From Arthrinium phaeospermum (taxonomy: Eukaryota; Ascomycota; Sordariomycetes; Amphisphaeriales; Apiosporaceae): a stretch of DNA of 64,000 nt. Of this stretch, positions 24,184 through 34,883 are shown one piece after another. Position numbers and translations under genes: made by a program. The stretch is taken from assembly GCA_006503535.1 (NCBI GenBank), contig QYRS01000007.1:2666001-2730000 (forward strand), read 5' to 3'. Numbering within the stretch: the first letter of the stretch is position 1; each line of letters begins with the position of its first letter. The notes under the pieces are model-generated. The model was not told the DNA's origin, did not search any database, and saw nothing but the letters and a program-made list of their open reading frames with translations.

Positions 24184-25484
24184 TGTATAAGTAGAAATGG
24201 TTTAAACCCGGTCAAAGGTTCTAGTAGCCCGGTGTAGTTGGTGAAGAGTACAAGAACAAGAATCGAATGAAGTAGATGATGGTCTTGATCTCGATGAGGG
24301 TGCTCTTGGCGAGTCTTTGGTTGCTGTTGGGCTGACCTGGTAGGAATTTAAAAACAAGTCTATAGGGGCGCTAGGTTATACAATGGGCAGCGTACTCAAT
24401 GAAGAATGAAAACAAGTCTAGTTGGATAATGAGTCGTTGTAGAGTAGATGGCGGTTCATGTATATAGCTTCACGTCGACACGACTGGTCCAGGCTTATCA
24501 GCCACCGAGTGCAGGATCCGGACTGCGATACGCCGGCGTACGGTCAGCCCGCCGTGGGCGAAGTATCGATTTACCGGAGGATCAAATGGCCCCACACTGA
24601 ACCCCCAACCGCAGTCATCACGGCTTACCGCGCGCAATTGTAAGTCCGCCTCAGAAATGTTCCACCTGCTGATGTCAGCTTGCCAGGTATTTATGGAAGA
24701 AAGCTTGTTGCGGATTTAGTCCCGGATGACATGATATGAAGCCCCACATACATCACTACTACTGCAGCCACAAAAAATTACAATGCAGGTGGTTTGGACA
24801 AGTACTGCGACAGCACTACGATATGAGATCTGTCTACACCACGGGTTAATCGACTTAGCCTCACTTCCACCCCGCTCATTCTATTTTAAAAGATACTGGC
24901 CGTCAGGAACCTTTAAGTGGGTATTCGAGCCATTCCAGACTCCACTCAGGGTTTCCTTTACTTTGACTCAGCCAGCAACAGATATGGTGCAGCAATATGC
25001 AACAGTATGCAGATGAGGAAAGACTATTCCAACAGAAGCTTGTTTTCTGCTTCAGTTGCCTCCATAACGCAATGGCTTTGGCAAACATGGTGGCCTGTAG
25101 ACGTGCGACTTGACAGACTCATTGAGGGTGATGATATTTGATTTGGATATTGCCAGATGGCATACCGCTGATTTATAGTAACGATCTCGTCTCGAATCGG
25201 ATATGCCAAATAACGCGTGAAATTACACCTCATTTTCACATCTTGAGACCTGTACGGAAATAAAGTCTAGATTGCAATATGGTACTTACCCGGCAATTCA
25301 CATGGGTCTTTTGTGAACATCTCACTCGACATGATGATACAACCAGAAGATCACATTCAAATCATGTAAACCAGTATGGAACGATATGAGATCTAAAATT
25401 GCTGTCTTCTCTTACTGCTATTCATATACATCATGGCCAGGCCTTAGTAGACTATACTCGGCTCCCGGATATCTCTGGCTCCAT
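24184..25484. other. HR-PKS promoter region
   Basis: It contains a TATATA stretch near 24461, about 280 bases upstream of the HR-PKS start on the minus strand, and a GC-rich patch with CCGAG, CCGGA and CGCCGGCG near 24497-24545. No gene is supported between the HR-PKS start and the end of the enoyl reductase gene. Confidence 0.5.
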
Positions 25485-26545
25485 CTAGAGCTGCACAACA
25501 ATCTTCGTCGCCGAGACCCCCTTCCTCAACGTCTCGAACGCCCCCTGGATCTTATCCAGCCCCTTGCCGACAACCTGCGGCTTGGGCCTGGGCTCAAACT
25601 GCCCGTTCGCCAGCGCCCGGGGCAGGTACTCCTCAAACAGCGGCCGGAGGTGTGTCTGGGGCCCGATGACGGGCGGCGAAATCAGAATAAACTTGACGTC
25701 GACGTCGCCGCCCTCCTCGACGCTGTGCTTGCCCTCGGCGCGCGCGATGAACTTTTTGGTCGGGCCGGCGGTGCCGCTCGCGTCGTGGCGCCGCAGCACG
25801 TCGGCCAGGTAGTCGGGCGTCCCATCGCCGAGCGAGAGGGCGCCGCAGAGCTGCTTGCCCTTCACGGCGGCGAGCAGCTGCTCCGCCACGTCGGGGGCGT
25901 TGTAGTCGACGACGCTGGTGGCGCCGAGGCTCTTGACCAGGTCGAAGTTCTTGGGCGACGAGGTGGAGACGACCTCGTAGCCCGCCGCGGAGGCGAGCTG
26001 CACACCGGTGCCGCCGACGGCCGAAGCACCGCCGGCGACGATGACGACGCGCTTGCCGTCCTTGGGGCGGGCGGGCACGGTCGGGTAGTCCAGGCCGGCG
26101 TAGTCGGGGTCGAACAGGCCCGTGCCGGCGACGATGAGGGCCAGGGGCAGGACGCAGCCCTGCTCGAAGGTCATGCCGTCGGGCAGCGGGGTGGTGAGCC
26201 ACTCGCGGGCGACGGTGTAGAGCTGGAAGGCGCCCTCGGGGGTGTTGTTGGAGGGGATGAGCCCGGCGACGGCGAGGACGCGGTCGCCCACCTGGAAGCG
26301 GGTGACGCCCTCGCCGACGGCTACCACGGTACCGGCGATGTCCTCGCCGAAGATGGTGGGGTATTTGATGTGGGGCAGGATGTTCTCGCCCAGGAACTGC
26401 TTCAGCCAGTCGATGGGGTTGATGCCAATGGCGGCGTTCTTGACGACGAGCTGGCCGGGGCCGGGGTGGTGTAGGGGGCGGGGCCGACCTCGAGGGGGGC
26501 CTTGGAGGCGTTGAGCCAGACGGCTTGGTTCTCTGGTTGGGACAT
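25485..26545 (-). CDS. MDR-type (trans-)enoyl reductase (one frameshift)
   Basis: It reads as one exon of about 353 aa if one base is added in a C run at about 26457-26466; this joins GPAPYTTP to GPGQLVVKNAAIG. The protein is a medium-chain dehydrogenase/reductase: an N-terminal catalytic fold (NPIDWLKQF, FGEDIAGTVVAVG, VGDRVLAVAG) and a Rossmann NADPH site (VIVAGGASAVGGTGVQLA). It lacks the Cys/His set of zinc alcohol dehydrogenases. Relatives act in trans on polyketide synthases (LovC type) or reduce enones of azaphilones (MrPigH type). Since the HR-PKS has its own plausible ER, post-PKS reduction is as likely as chain reduction. It is divergent from the SnoaL-like gene, sharing an 866-base promoter region. 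Confidence 0.85.
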
Positions 26546-26781
26546 GATGATGTGTGTGTGTTCAAGTGCGCTCTGGCTGTGTCTTGGTCTCTGAAGATGA
26601 GATTGTAGAAGACTTGGAGTGAGATGTAGTAATGTGGTATGAACAAGTGATGTGTTGAAGAGTGAGGTGGTTTGGATGAAGAGCAGGAGTAAGCTTGGCT
26701 AAGACTGCCCAGAGATGATGTTATATGTATGCAGAGGATGATGTGAGTTACGACCATCTCAAAAGGCGACACAAAGAATGT

Positions 26782-27000
26782 CTAAATCCGAGCAGCTATG
26801 CCCCCTGCATCATAGCCAGGTACCCGTTGGCTGGTGCTTACCCTCTCGCGGCATAGTTGTTCAGCTGCAAGCTGGCCGTTGCATCAAAAGGACAACACAA
26901 ACTAAATCCGAGCAGATCTGCAGTTGTGCTTACACGTGGGGGCCGCTTACTCCCTCCCGACCACCCCCTTGCGCGGCACAGTTGTTTTGCTGGCAGTGCT
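26782..27000. repeat. Imperfect direct repeat in a divergent promoter
   Basis: CTAAATCCGAGCAG occurs twice, at 26782 and 26902, exactly 120 bases apart. Each copy is followed by a matching second block, GTGCTTAC plus GCGGCAYAGTTGTT, although with different spacing. The duplicated unit therefore spans about 90-120 bases, and each copy carries the TCCGAGC motif seen near other genes in the window. It lies between the enoyl reductase and the SnoaL-like gene and may control both. Confidence 0.6.
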
Positions 27001-27087
27001 GAGCGCGGCTTGCTAATTTTAGCGCGGGGCATCGGGGATATCGGGGATTTTCGAGCTCCACAGGGCTGGCTGGTAATCCGACAGGGG

Positions 27088-27109
27088 GGTCGGTGATATC
27101 GGAGCTCCG
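27088..27109. promoter_or_regulatory. Candidate palindromic CGG site
   Basis: CGGAGCTCCG is a perfect palindrome with inverted CGG/CCG half-sites, about 310 bases upstream of the SnoaL-like start. With the two TCCGAGC copies at 26782 and 26902 it makes this divergent region a likely target of a Zn2Cys6 regulator. This is inference from form only. Confidence 0.35.
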
Positions 27110-27411
27110 CCCAGCCAAAATTCCTGCGACTTTGAAAGTCCGACCGCGCGACAACAATCCAGCGATCGCTTATGCCACGGGAATACAATGAGTTCTGAAT
27201 AGCATCAATGATGTCGACGGTCTGTATAGCATGCTCCGTCTGACCCGAGTACTTGTAGATAAAATAGGCGAATGAATCCAGTTGTGTAATGTAGAATGAA
27301 AGCAGCATCAACAACTCCTTGACACTAAAACCTTCAGACATCCAAACCATCCAAACCAAGCTACCCCAAGCACTTTCAATCCACCAATCAATTCCCACCA
27401 AACCCGCCAAG

Positions 27412-27900
27412 ATGGTCCAAAACGGCACTCCCCTCCCCGGCAAGCTCGCGGGCCCGCCCCTGAGCGACCGCGACGCCGTGGCCGACGCCTGCTACCGGGC
27501 CTTCCTGTCCATCGACCAGTCGGACGAGGAGCTGCTCAAGTCGGCCGTGACGCCCGACGTCTACACCGACATCGCCTTCAAGGTGTGCGACGGCTACGAC
27601 GAGCTGCGCAACAAGGTCTGGACCAACGTCAGCGAAAACGTCGACACCATCCACTACCTCAACAACGTCCGCGTCAGCGTCGACACCCCGACCACCGCCC
27701 GCGCCACCTTCAGCGCCATGGCCGTCCACTGCGTGCTGGGCAAGGGCTACGAGCCCGACTCGACCAAGTTCACCACCGGCGCCTTCTACAACTGCGACGC
27801 CGTCAAGGTCGAGGACGGGCTCTGGAAGCTCAAGATGATGAAGTCGACCCACATCTGGTCCACCGGCGACCGCTCCATCATGCACCCCCCGGGCCAGTAG
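27412..27900 (+). CDS. SnoaL/NTF2-like protein
   Basis: This intact frame of 162 aa starts at an ATG in good context (CAAGATGG); in-frame codons upstream exist but look like leader. The layout, an N-terminal helix (AVADACYRAFLSIDQSDEELL) followed by TPDVYTDIAF and then a set of strands (VRVSVDTPTTARATFSAMAV, GLWKLKMMKSTHIWSTGD), fits the cone-shaped NTF2/SnoaL fold. Members are small cyclases, isomerases, dehydratases or binding proteins. A role in ring closure or dehydration of the polyketide is plausible given the divergent pairing with the enoyl reductase. No catalytic residues can be assigned with confidence. Confidence 0.78.
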   Translation: MVQNGTPLPGKLAGPPLSDRDAVADACYRAFLSIDQSDEELLKSAVTPDVYTDIAFKVCDGYDELRNKVWTNVSENVDTIHYLNNVRVSVDTPTTARATFSAMAVHCVLGKGYEPDSTKFTTGAFYNCDAVKVEDGLWKLKMMKSTHIWSTGDRSIMHPPGQ

Positions 27901-28454
27901 AGGAGGATAGATGGGCAGGCATGGGGTATCTGTGACTTTGGTACCTGTCAGAATGACCTCTCATAGCTTTCAATACATTTCTTCGATTTCCATCCATCAA
28001 TTGATCCCTTAACTCACACAATTTGACTGTTCAACTTTCAACTGTTGAACCTGTTTTCCTACGAATTGCTTCAAATTGTATCCAATGCTCACCTTTAAAA
28101 CGCAGTGTTCGATTAACTGCCTTATTCCATGTACACATCATTGAGAACTTATCTCATTGAGCTCTTCCCGAACAATGTAGTTGAAACTGCCATAATGCGG
28201 GTCAGTTCCCAGGAAGCAGTTTGACACCAAGTGCTTATATAATCGGGAGGAACAGGTAAACATGAAGGCAGTCAAGTTACTCAAAAGTATGAACGTAAGC
28301 AGGATGTCTTTCAGTACAAATGTGACGAAATGCTGATGTCTATTTATATTCCACAGAAAGATTTCTATAGCCATCTAAAGTATGCAAAAACAAAAAGAAA
28401 CAAATATTCCCTTGGCTCCGAGACTGATGCCACGTTGCAATTTACAACTCCGTC
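27901..28454. other. Convergent intergenic stretch
   Basis: AT-rich and gene-free; it holds the 3' ends of the SnoaL-like and FAD oxidase transcripts. Confidence 0.5.
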
Positions 28455-29860
28455 TTACAACTGAGCAGCCTTGATGATATCCGGCAGCATGTTGTGCGTG
28501 TTGTTCCAGACCTGGGTCGAGCCCACGACGAACAGGGCACTGATGTACCACGTGTTCCGGTGCCCCTGCAGCCCCTTCATCTTGCCGTACCAGCCGTCCG
28601 CAATATCCTTGGTCGGCGGCGTCAGGTGGAAGGGCGAGTAGTCCTTGAAGTCGAGGAACTGGGGCTCCTTCTGCTGGCCTTTGGTCTGCCCCTGCAGCCA
28701 CTGGATGGTGCTCTTGGCCGCCGCCTCGACCTCGGCCCGCGACTTGGGCTCGTCGCTGTTGTACCAGTAGAACTGGTAGCCCTCGTGCGCCGAGGGCGCG
28801 ATCTCGACCACGCCCGGCAGCCGCGGCACGTGGAAAGGCCGGTCGGGTGCGGCGTTGGTGTAGGCCACCCCGTCGGCGATGCCCGTGTTGTTGACGACGC
28901 CGCCGTAGTAGTGCTTGCCCGACAGCTTGCCGATCACCGGCTGCTCCTGCTGGTCGAGGCCAAAGTACTTCATGTTGTCGAGGACGGGCGGCATGGCCAC
29001 GATGAGCTGTTTCGCTTTAATGAGCTTCTTGCCCGACGGGGTGTTGGCGACGAGCTGCACGCCGCCCTTGCGGTCGGTGGATCGCTGGGCGGCGATGATG
29101 GAGGACTTCAGGAAGACGTGCTGCTTCAGCTCGGCCAGGGCGTTGCGGTAGATGAGGGAGTTGTCCGAGTTGGCGCTCTTGACGGCCTGGCCCGAGAACT
29201 CGGCCAGCTCGATGTGGTTGCCGTCGTTGAAGATGGCCAGGGCGGTGGTCTTGAGCGGTCGCCCGGGGTGGCGGGCCAGTAGAGCCCGGCCTCGGTCGAG
29301 GCGGTGGAGAGCTTGTGCTTCTTGGCGTACTCGGGCCAGGGCAGGAGCAGGTCCTCGGGCACGGGGTGGGGCACGTTGTTGAGGTCGTCGACGAAGGGGT
29401 ACTTGTCGACCTCGGCCACGTAGTCCGGGCCGGGCTGGCCGCGGGTGTAGTTGGACACGGCCGTCTTCTTGGCGAAGTCGTAGTACATGGGCTTGCCGAA
29501 GACCTCGAGCGAGAAGGGGCCGAGGGGGCTGTTCAGGCGGGCGAAGAAGTCGCGGACGATGGGGTCGTCGAGGTGCAGCTGCACGCCAAAGTCGACGCTG
29601 GCCCCCGTCGCGGGGTCCTGGTACGTCTGCGTGTTGCCGCCGAGCCGGTCCGCCACCTCCACCACGGCGAAGGTCTTGTTCTGGTCCGCCAGGCTGACGG
29701 CGGCGTACGTCCCGGCGGCGCCTCCGCCAATGATGGCGAAATCGCGCTCGATGACGTCCTTGGCAGGATAGGACGCCGCGTCGAACTGGTCGCGAGTACA
29801 CTTGACCGAGGCGGCCAGCGCGCCCGCCGCGCTAGCGACGCATAACAAGGATGACAACAT
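28455..29860 (-). CDS. Secreted FAD-dependent (amine-oxidase-like) oxidoreductase, one frameshift
   Basis: It reads as about 468 aa if one base is added at about 29259-29268 (CCCCGGG run on the coding strand), joining YWPATPG to RPLKTTALAIF. The N-terminus is a signal peptide (MLSSLLCVASAAGALAASVK). It is followed by the dinucleotide motif DFAIIGGGAAGTYAAVSL and a second FAD contact, VEVADRLGGNTQTYQDP. The style fits flavin amine-oxidase-like proteins such as beta-cyclopiazonate dehydrogenase relatives and MrPigF of the Monascus azaphilone cluster. The signal peptide suggests oxidation in the secretory pathway, vacuole or outside the cell. The start was chosen at the ATG opening the signal peptide; an upstream in-frame ATG would bury it. 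Confidence 0.82.
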
Positions 29861-31731
29861 GGTAGGGGATAGAATGAGTGGGGGAACCGAGTATCTGTGC
29901 GACTGTGACGAGAGTGATCGACTGGCTTGGCTGCTTGCTTGGCTGCTTGATGAGATCGAAAGCCTGAGCAAGATCGGCAGCTTCCCTTTTAAGACCCAAA
30001 CTCGGGTCCATCAAGAAGCTATAGTTGCTGCAATCCCCTGTTTACCTTGTTACTGTCAGGCCATGGTGGTGGAAAGAAACTCCGGTCTCTAATTGGGCTG
30101 AGCTGACAGGATCCTAGGCTGCACCTGCAGCGCACCTGCAGCAGCGCCATTTTACGGCGTGCTAAGTATAGCCGCTGCGCCTCCATTAATTGATGACAAG
30201 GATTCCAGCCGTCTGCCTCGCGTAGTAAGTATGCAGCCGCCTCAAGGCACACACTGGTTATGTCGCCTTGGCGATGGATCTTGAAGGATCAAAAGCTGCA
30301 TCCACCGGTTTGCAATCAAAAGTTCCATGCGACATGAGCGCTCGCTCGGTCTGTTCCGGTGATCTCTTGGACGAGCCGCAATGAACTTCTCGCACAATCT
30401 GACCCGTCTGTAACCAATGGCCCCCGAGGACTGGACTTGGACTGCTCATTGAACTTCCTCGGCTGGGGCACCATAGAAGAAACTGTGCCAGGATCAGCAA
30501 CTCGTATTCGATCGTATCCCACTCTCGCAGGATGTTACCCGGATGAAAAATGCAAAGGCTTCCCCGATGAAGGAATCTATACCCCGTGAATCACTACACT
30601 TTTGAATGTAGTGCGCGCAAAGTGAAAGTGGCGTTGGTGACTCCCTTCAAGATGGTAACCATTCGAGACTTCAGCCTCCGATGATACCGGAATCCGGGCC
30701 CCTTGTACTTGGTGTCTGCAGGCAACAAGCCAAGGCGTTAGTGGTAGCATCCATGCTGGCGCCAACCTGAAAGAACTCAGCACAAGAGTCACATTGGTTC
30801 ATCCTTATCATCATTGTGTTTCTTAACGTAGTTCACTGCTCCTTGAAGAGGAGTCAAGATAAACAGCTTCACGTATCGAACAGCCCTTGAACGTGGTTGT
30901 ACGTGATGTATTATTACCTCATAACACTGGGACACCATCCTGTGGTTCTGGGTCGTTCTGCTGGCCGGTGGTTATACTGCAACTCAACATGTAGCAAGCA
31001 GTGTCGTTGTGTCACATTTCTACTTAATGGGTATATTGTGGGCTAGTTCACCGATATGAGATATGGCTAGATTTGGATGCTCGTCTTTGATATTGTACCC
31101 TGTTACAACAGTAAGACACATGCATCTTGTAACACCAACCAACATGCCAGGTCCAGATGCGGTCCTACTACATGAGACCAGCCCTGACTCTGAATTCTCC
31201 ATGCATTTTGAAAGGATACGAAATCTTACATTGTTCGGTTCGATATTATGGTGCGTCTAGAGAGTATCAATCTCCTTTTCAGCATGAATGCCCCCGGGAC
31301 AAAGATACTACACTACCACCCTCTTTCTCTGTCTGGTGAACCAGACACAACTAACGGAGAGTTTTCTATAGCGGTAGCTAATACAAGTTGGATAACCCTT
31401 CTGGACCAATTTAAAAGAAGCCATCATCCCAATGTGTTTTTTTTTTTTTTTTTCGTTTCCAACAGGGTAACCCCTTAAGACACTACTCAATAGCGTACCA
31501 ATTCTCGCCTCCAGGTTTGGCTAAGTGTGTGGATTTCTTTTCTATTCCAGATTGTTTCCTGTCTATCTATGTCTATATAGGTAGGAACACGTAGTATGTG
31601 TGAACATGAGAGTACGGCTTTTTCCCCAAAGCTATATACAGGTCGCCCGCAGGAGCATATAATCTAATAAAACAAAAGCGCAATAAAACAAACGCTTCCT
31701 TATTTTCCCTGCCTCCCTTCCTCATTGGTAG
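29861..31731. other. Gene-free stretch upstream of the FAD oxidase
   Basis: No supported gene over about 1.9 kb. It contains the oxidase promoter, a T17 run at about 31438-31454, and AT-rich sequence. No mobile element was recognised. Confidence 0.5.
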
Positions 31732-32036
31732 AGATCAATATGCGTCTGCGGCGGTTCAAGAGCTGCAGGAAGTTCTGCGCCAGCTTGTTGCCCGGTCGAG
31801 GCCTGCAGCGTCGTGACGATGCTGGGCATGAGCTTCATGTAGGTCGTTCAGCCCCGGGTGGCCTGGGCGAAGCGGGCCCCCAGGAGGAGCAAGATGCGTC
31901 AGGGGGTGCATCTGGAAGTGCTGCCCGAGGACGGCGACAGCGCGCGTCGCCCACGGCGTCGAGCGACTGGCTTGTGTTCGGTGTAGAGGCTGGGTGAGCT
32001 GCGTCCTGCGCGTCGTTGCCGAGGGGCGGGACTCGA
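31732..32036 (-). pseudogene. Scrambled 3' end of the Zn2Cys6 regulator gene
   Basis: Pieces of a regulator C-terminus can be read here, but in different frames. One reads VLGQHFQMHPLTH, another LLLLGARFAQATRG, another MKLMPSIVTTLQAST, and another NKLAQNFLQLLNRRRR. In a working gene these would form the last 100 or so residues of the fungal regulator middle-homology region. Several indels, not all of the one-base-missing kind, plus a tandem duplication just upstream separate them. The damage may be real or come from assembly. Confidence 0.55.
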
Positions 32037-32122
32037 TCAGGTCGCAGAGCATGACATGGGTGAGCTGCGTCCCCTGCGCGTCGTTGCCGAGGGGCGGGAC
32101 TCGATCAGGTCGCAGAGCATGA
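31991..32122. repeat. Tandem duplication of about 65 bases
   Basis: Copy one is 31991-32054 and copy two 32057-32122. They match except for two extra C in the second copy (GTCCCCTGCG against GTCCTGCG). The duplication lies inside the regulator gene and brings a stop codon into frame at 32037. Confidence 0.85.
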
Positions 32123-33883
32123 GCACCGCGATGTGCGCCGCCAGCGTGACAAAGGTGATGATGGGGTCCGGGTACTCGAGCGACGCGTAGATCCGCAGCA
32201 TCCGGATGCGGTGCGCCAACAACGCGTTCAGGGACCGGTGCTGGCGGCAGAACTCTTGGCAGGGTCGGGTCGGCGACTTCTGCTTGTGTTCCAGCACGCG
32301 GCCGCAGATGGTGGCGCTGATGACGCTTTCGGTGAAAGGGGATAGGTTGTTATTGGGCCACTCCAGGTCGACGACCGAGATCACCTCGGCGAGGAAACTC
32401 GTGTCCGTGGAACGGCCACTGACAAAGTTGGGCTCGGGAGCCGGCAGGCGTGTACGGATCTGGAAGCAGATGAGTCAGTAAATATGGCCCTTCACACAAT
32501 AATGATTGAACGGGTAAAGACACTTACCAGTCGCTCATCGAAGAACATGTGAAGCCCATCCACCATACTCGTGAAGCGGTCGATGGTGTATGCCAGCCAG
32601 AAGGTGCGCCTCTTCGTCTCAGTCTCAACCCAGTCGTCTTGGACTGGGTCTTGGAGAGTGAGTTGCACCTGCTGGTACTGTCCCAGCTGCATCGTGGGCG
32701 GTGTTGCTTGTCTTTGGGGCACATCCAGCTCGTACAACCTCATCATTTGGATCAGGCGGAAAGCCCTTCCCGCCGACATCATCCCCCGGTGAAAGTCCTG
32801 GCACGTCAGCTCGTAGATGGCCAGCAGAGTCCACGCCTGGGCCTGCTCGAGGGATATCTGGTGACAGGACTCCTCCGACTCGAGCGCGTGCAGGAGTTGC
32901 CGCGTCTTGGCGTATAACCTCCGCCCGTCGACTTGGAATTGACTGGAGAGTGATGAAGCGAGCGTCCACATGGCATGCTGTAAGCAGGTTTTCTGCTGGC
33001 TCTTGTCTGGTTGTTGGGACCAGGACCGGTAGTACCGCGCTTGCACTATCGGCGCAAAGGCATAAGCCCGATCAAAGTAAAGCTGGTCTCTGTAATAGGC
33101 GTTAGCATATGTAGTTGGCTTCAGCAAACCCGCCTCCAGTGTCGGGACTTACAGATCGTTGTGCATCATGGTGGTGATCAGCAGATCCGGTTCTATTGTA
33201 AGATCCATGGGAATATGGGCCAGATCCTGAAGATCCAGCTCGGGAAGTGAAGGAAAGGGGGGCGAGTTTGTGTATGAGGTGTCGAAGCAATCCCAGGGCT
33301 CCATTGGCATCAAGGGGAATTGAAAGTCCCCCGGCGCCGGCCATTGTGGGATATTGCCGGGTATTATCTCGGTGTTGGTGTTGATGATGTGTTGGAAATC
33401 GTTATGGTCTGCAATCTCATTGTTGTCTGCACTGCTCCCGCCGCTTCCACCATCGTTGTCCGTGTTCCCATGCTCTTGCGAGGGCGACGAGCCTCGCGTA
33501 TCCGTCGCGGGAGGTGTTATTGTTGACCCTTGTTTTTCTTCTAGTTGTGTCTGAAGATCCTCTGGCACACATCTATTAGCTTTGGAGCCATAGGTAAAGA
33601 ATGTGTGTGATGGTGGAAATCACTTACCGATTCTTTTCTGTAGCATCTTGAGATACCCCTTTTTGGGCCCCCGTGGCGGACAGCTTTCCCGTGTCACACA
33701 GTCCACTCCGGCATTGGCACAGGCCGCGCATTGCGGTTTCCCTCTATCGCAGCGAATCCGTTTCCTTCGACATTCTTCGCACTGGTCATCGAGATGTCGT
33801 TGTCAGTGGTCAAGGAATCTGAATATGGGAAGATGGCCACCTACTGCGATTCCCAGTTGCTGTCGTGGTGATTGCCCCGCCAT
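32037..33883 (-). CDS. Zn2Cys6 transcription factor, probable cluster regulator
   Basis: Exons 33845-33883, 33628-33781, 33153-33561, 32528-33089 and 32037-32459 encode 528 aa up to a stop inside the tandem duplication. Residues 14-41 form the zinc cluster, C-X2-C-X6-C-X6-C-X2-C-X6-C (CEECRRKRIRC onward). A short coiled coil (RIEDLQTQLEEKQ) follows, then a Ser/Gly/Asn-rich linker. The fungal regulator middle domain includes DQLYFDRAYAFAPIVQARYY and RRTFWLAYTIDRFTSMV. All four introns have GT-AG ends and keep frame. The protein as assembled lacks its C-terminus, which is scrambled downstream. It lies in the middle of the cluster, so control of the PKS genes is likely. Its own upstream region has TCCGAG motifs, hinting at self-regulation. 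Confidence 0.85.
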
Positions 33884-34862
33884 GGCTGTTTTGCACAGAT
33901 CAAATTGTGATCCTCTTGGTGTTTGTTCTTTTTAGCTTTGGTTCGATGCCAGGTTAACCTTGCATGCCACGTTTTCTTGGTCCGAGGTCGAGAATGTTGA
34001 TCGTTTTTGGTTCTGCAAAATGTTGGCACGGGCGTATCTTGTGTAAGTCGTTTGATATGTGGCTATCCATGGCACTTATGTGGGTAGAACCAGAGCCCGA
34101 CTTGACAAGAATGTCTTATCTCCATGTGGGGTGGCAATTACAGGAATAGGATTCCGTGCAACCTCGACTGCAGTATCAGAAATCCTGTGCCACTCTTTGG
34201 CAAAAGCAGGATCCAGCGTTCCGTGCGCCAGCAAGCTGCAGTCATCTCAGCCACCGCAATCGTATGTTCCATTCCATCGTTCCATTCCCTCGATACCCAC
34301 TAATTCCGAGAAATCCGAGGCGCTCAGCGTGGGCGGGCGATGAAGATGGAGCGGCGTACTATGCAGGAAGAATTACGACATGCAGCTCTGACTGCAGCCT
34401 TCGTGTATATTATCTAATGTGTTTTGTCTTGGGGGCTTGTTTTGAAGCTTCGGAAGGCTTGTCTCCAGGCTTAGAAGGCTTATTTGCGGGCTGATCTGGG
34501 GGCCTAATCCGGCAAGCGTTGCGAGCTCCGCCAATGAGAAGCACTTTTTGTGGTCTCACAACACTGCGCCTGGAGCACGACTGCGAGTGGAGCCCGGGGC
34601 CTGGGTGCCTGTGGGAAGCCATTCCACGTGCTACTTTATGTGAGTAAGTATGGACTCATGAAGGCCCATCAACTAAGATCGCTAGGGAGCAGATGCTAAC
34701 CAATCGTTCTTGTTCTAGTGGAGTGGTCGCCCTTCTGGATGAATATTAATAAACCTTCCTTGGGATCGGTTAGGCTAGTCGTGGACTTTCAGTCTTATCA
34801 GAACGACGTAACTCCAGTATTACTGGTAGACCCGGTAAAGAATGGGTGATTGGTTGACTCCT

Positions 34863-34883
34863 CACTCGGAGTCCGAGCCGGTC
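34863..34883. promoter_or_regulatory. Palindrome CTCGGAGTCCGAG upstream of the regulator
   Basis: This is an inverted CTCGGA/TCCGAG pair separated by one base, about 980 bases upstream of the regulator start. It closely resembles CTCGGAAACCGAG upstream of the MFS gene. Two further TCCGAG copies lie at 34305-34322. It is a candidate binding site, unproven. Confidence 0.35.

Noticed and set aside
31438..31454. T17 run as a terminator
   Set aside because: No transcript with internal Pol III boxes precedes it, so it is only a homopolymer in AT-rich DNA.
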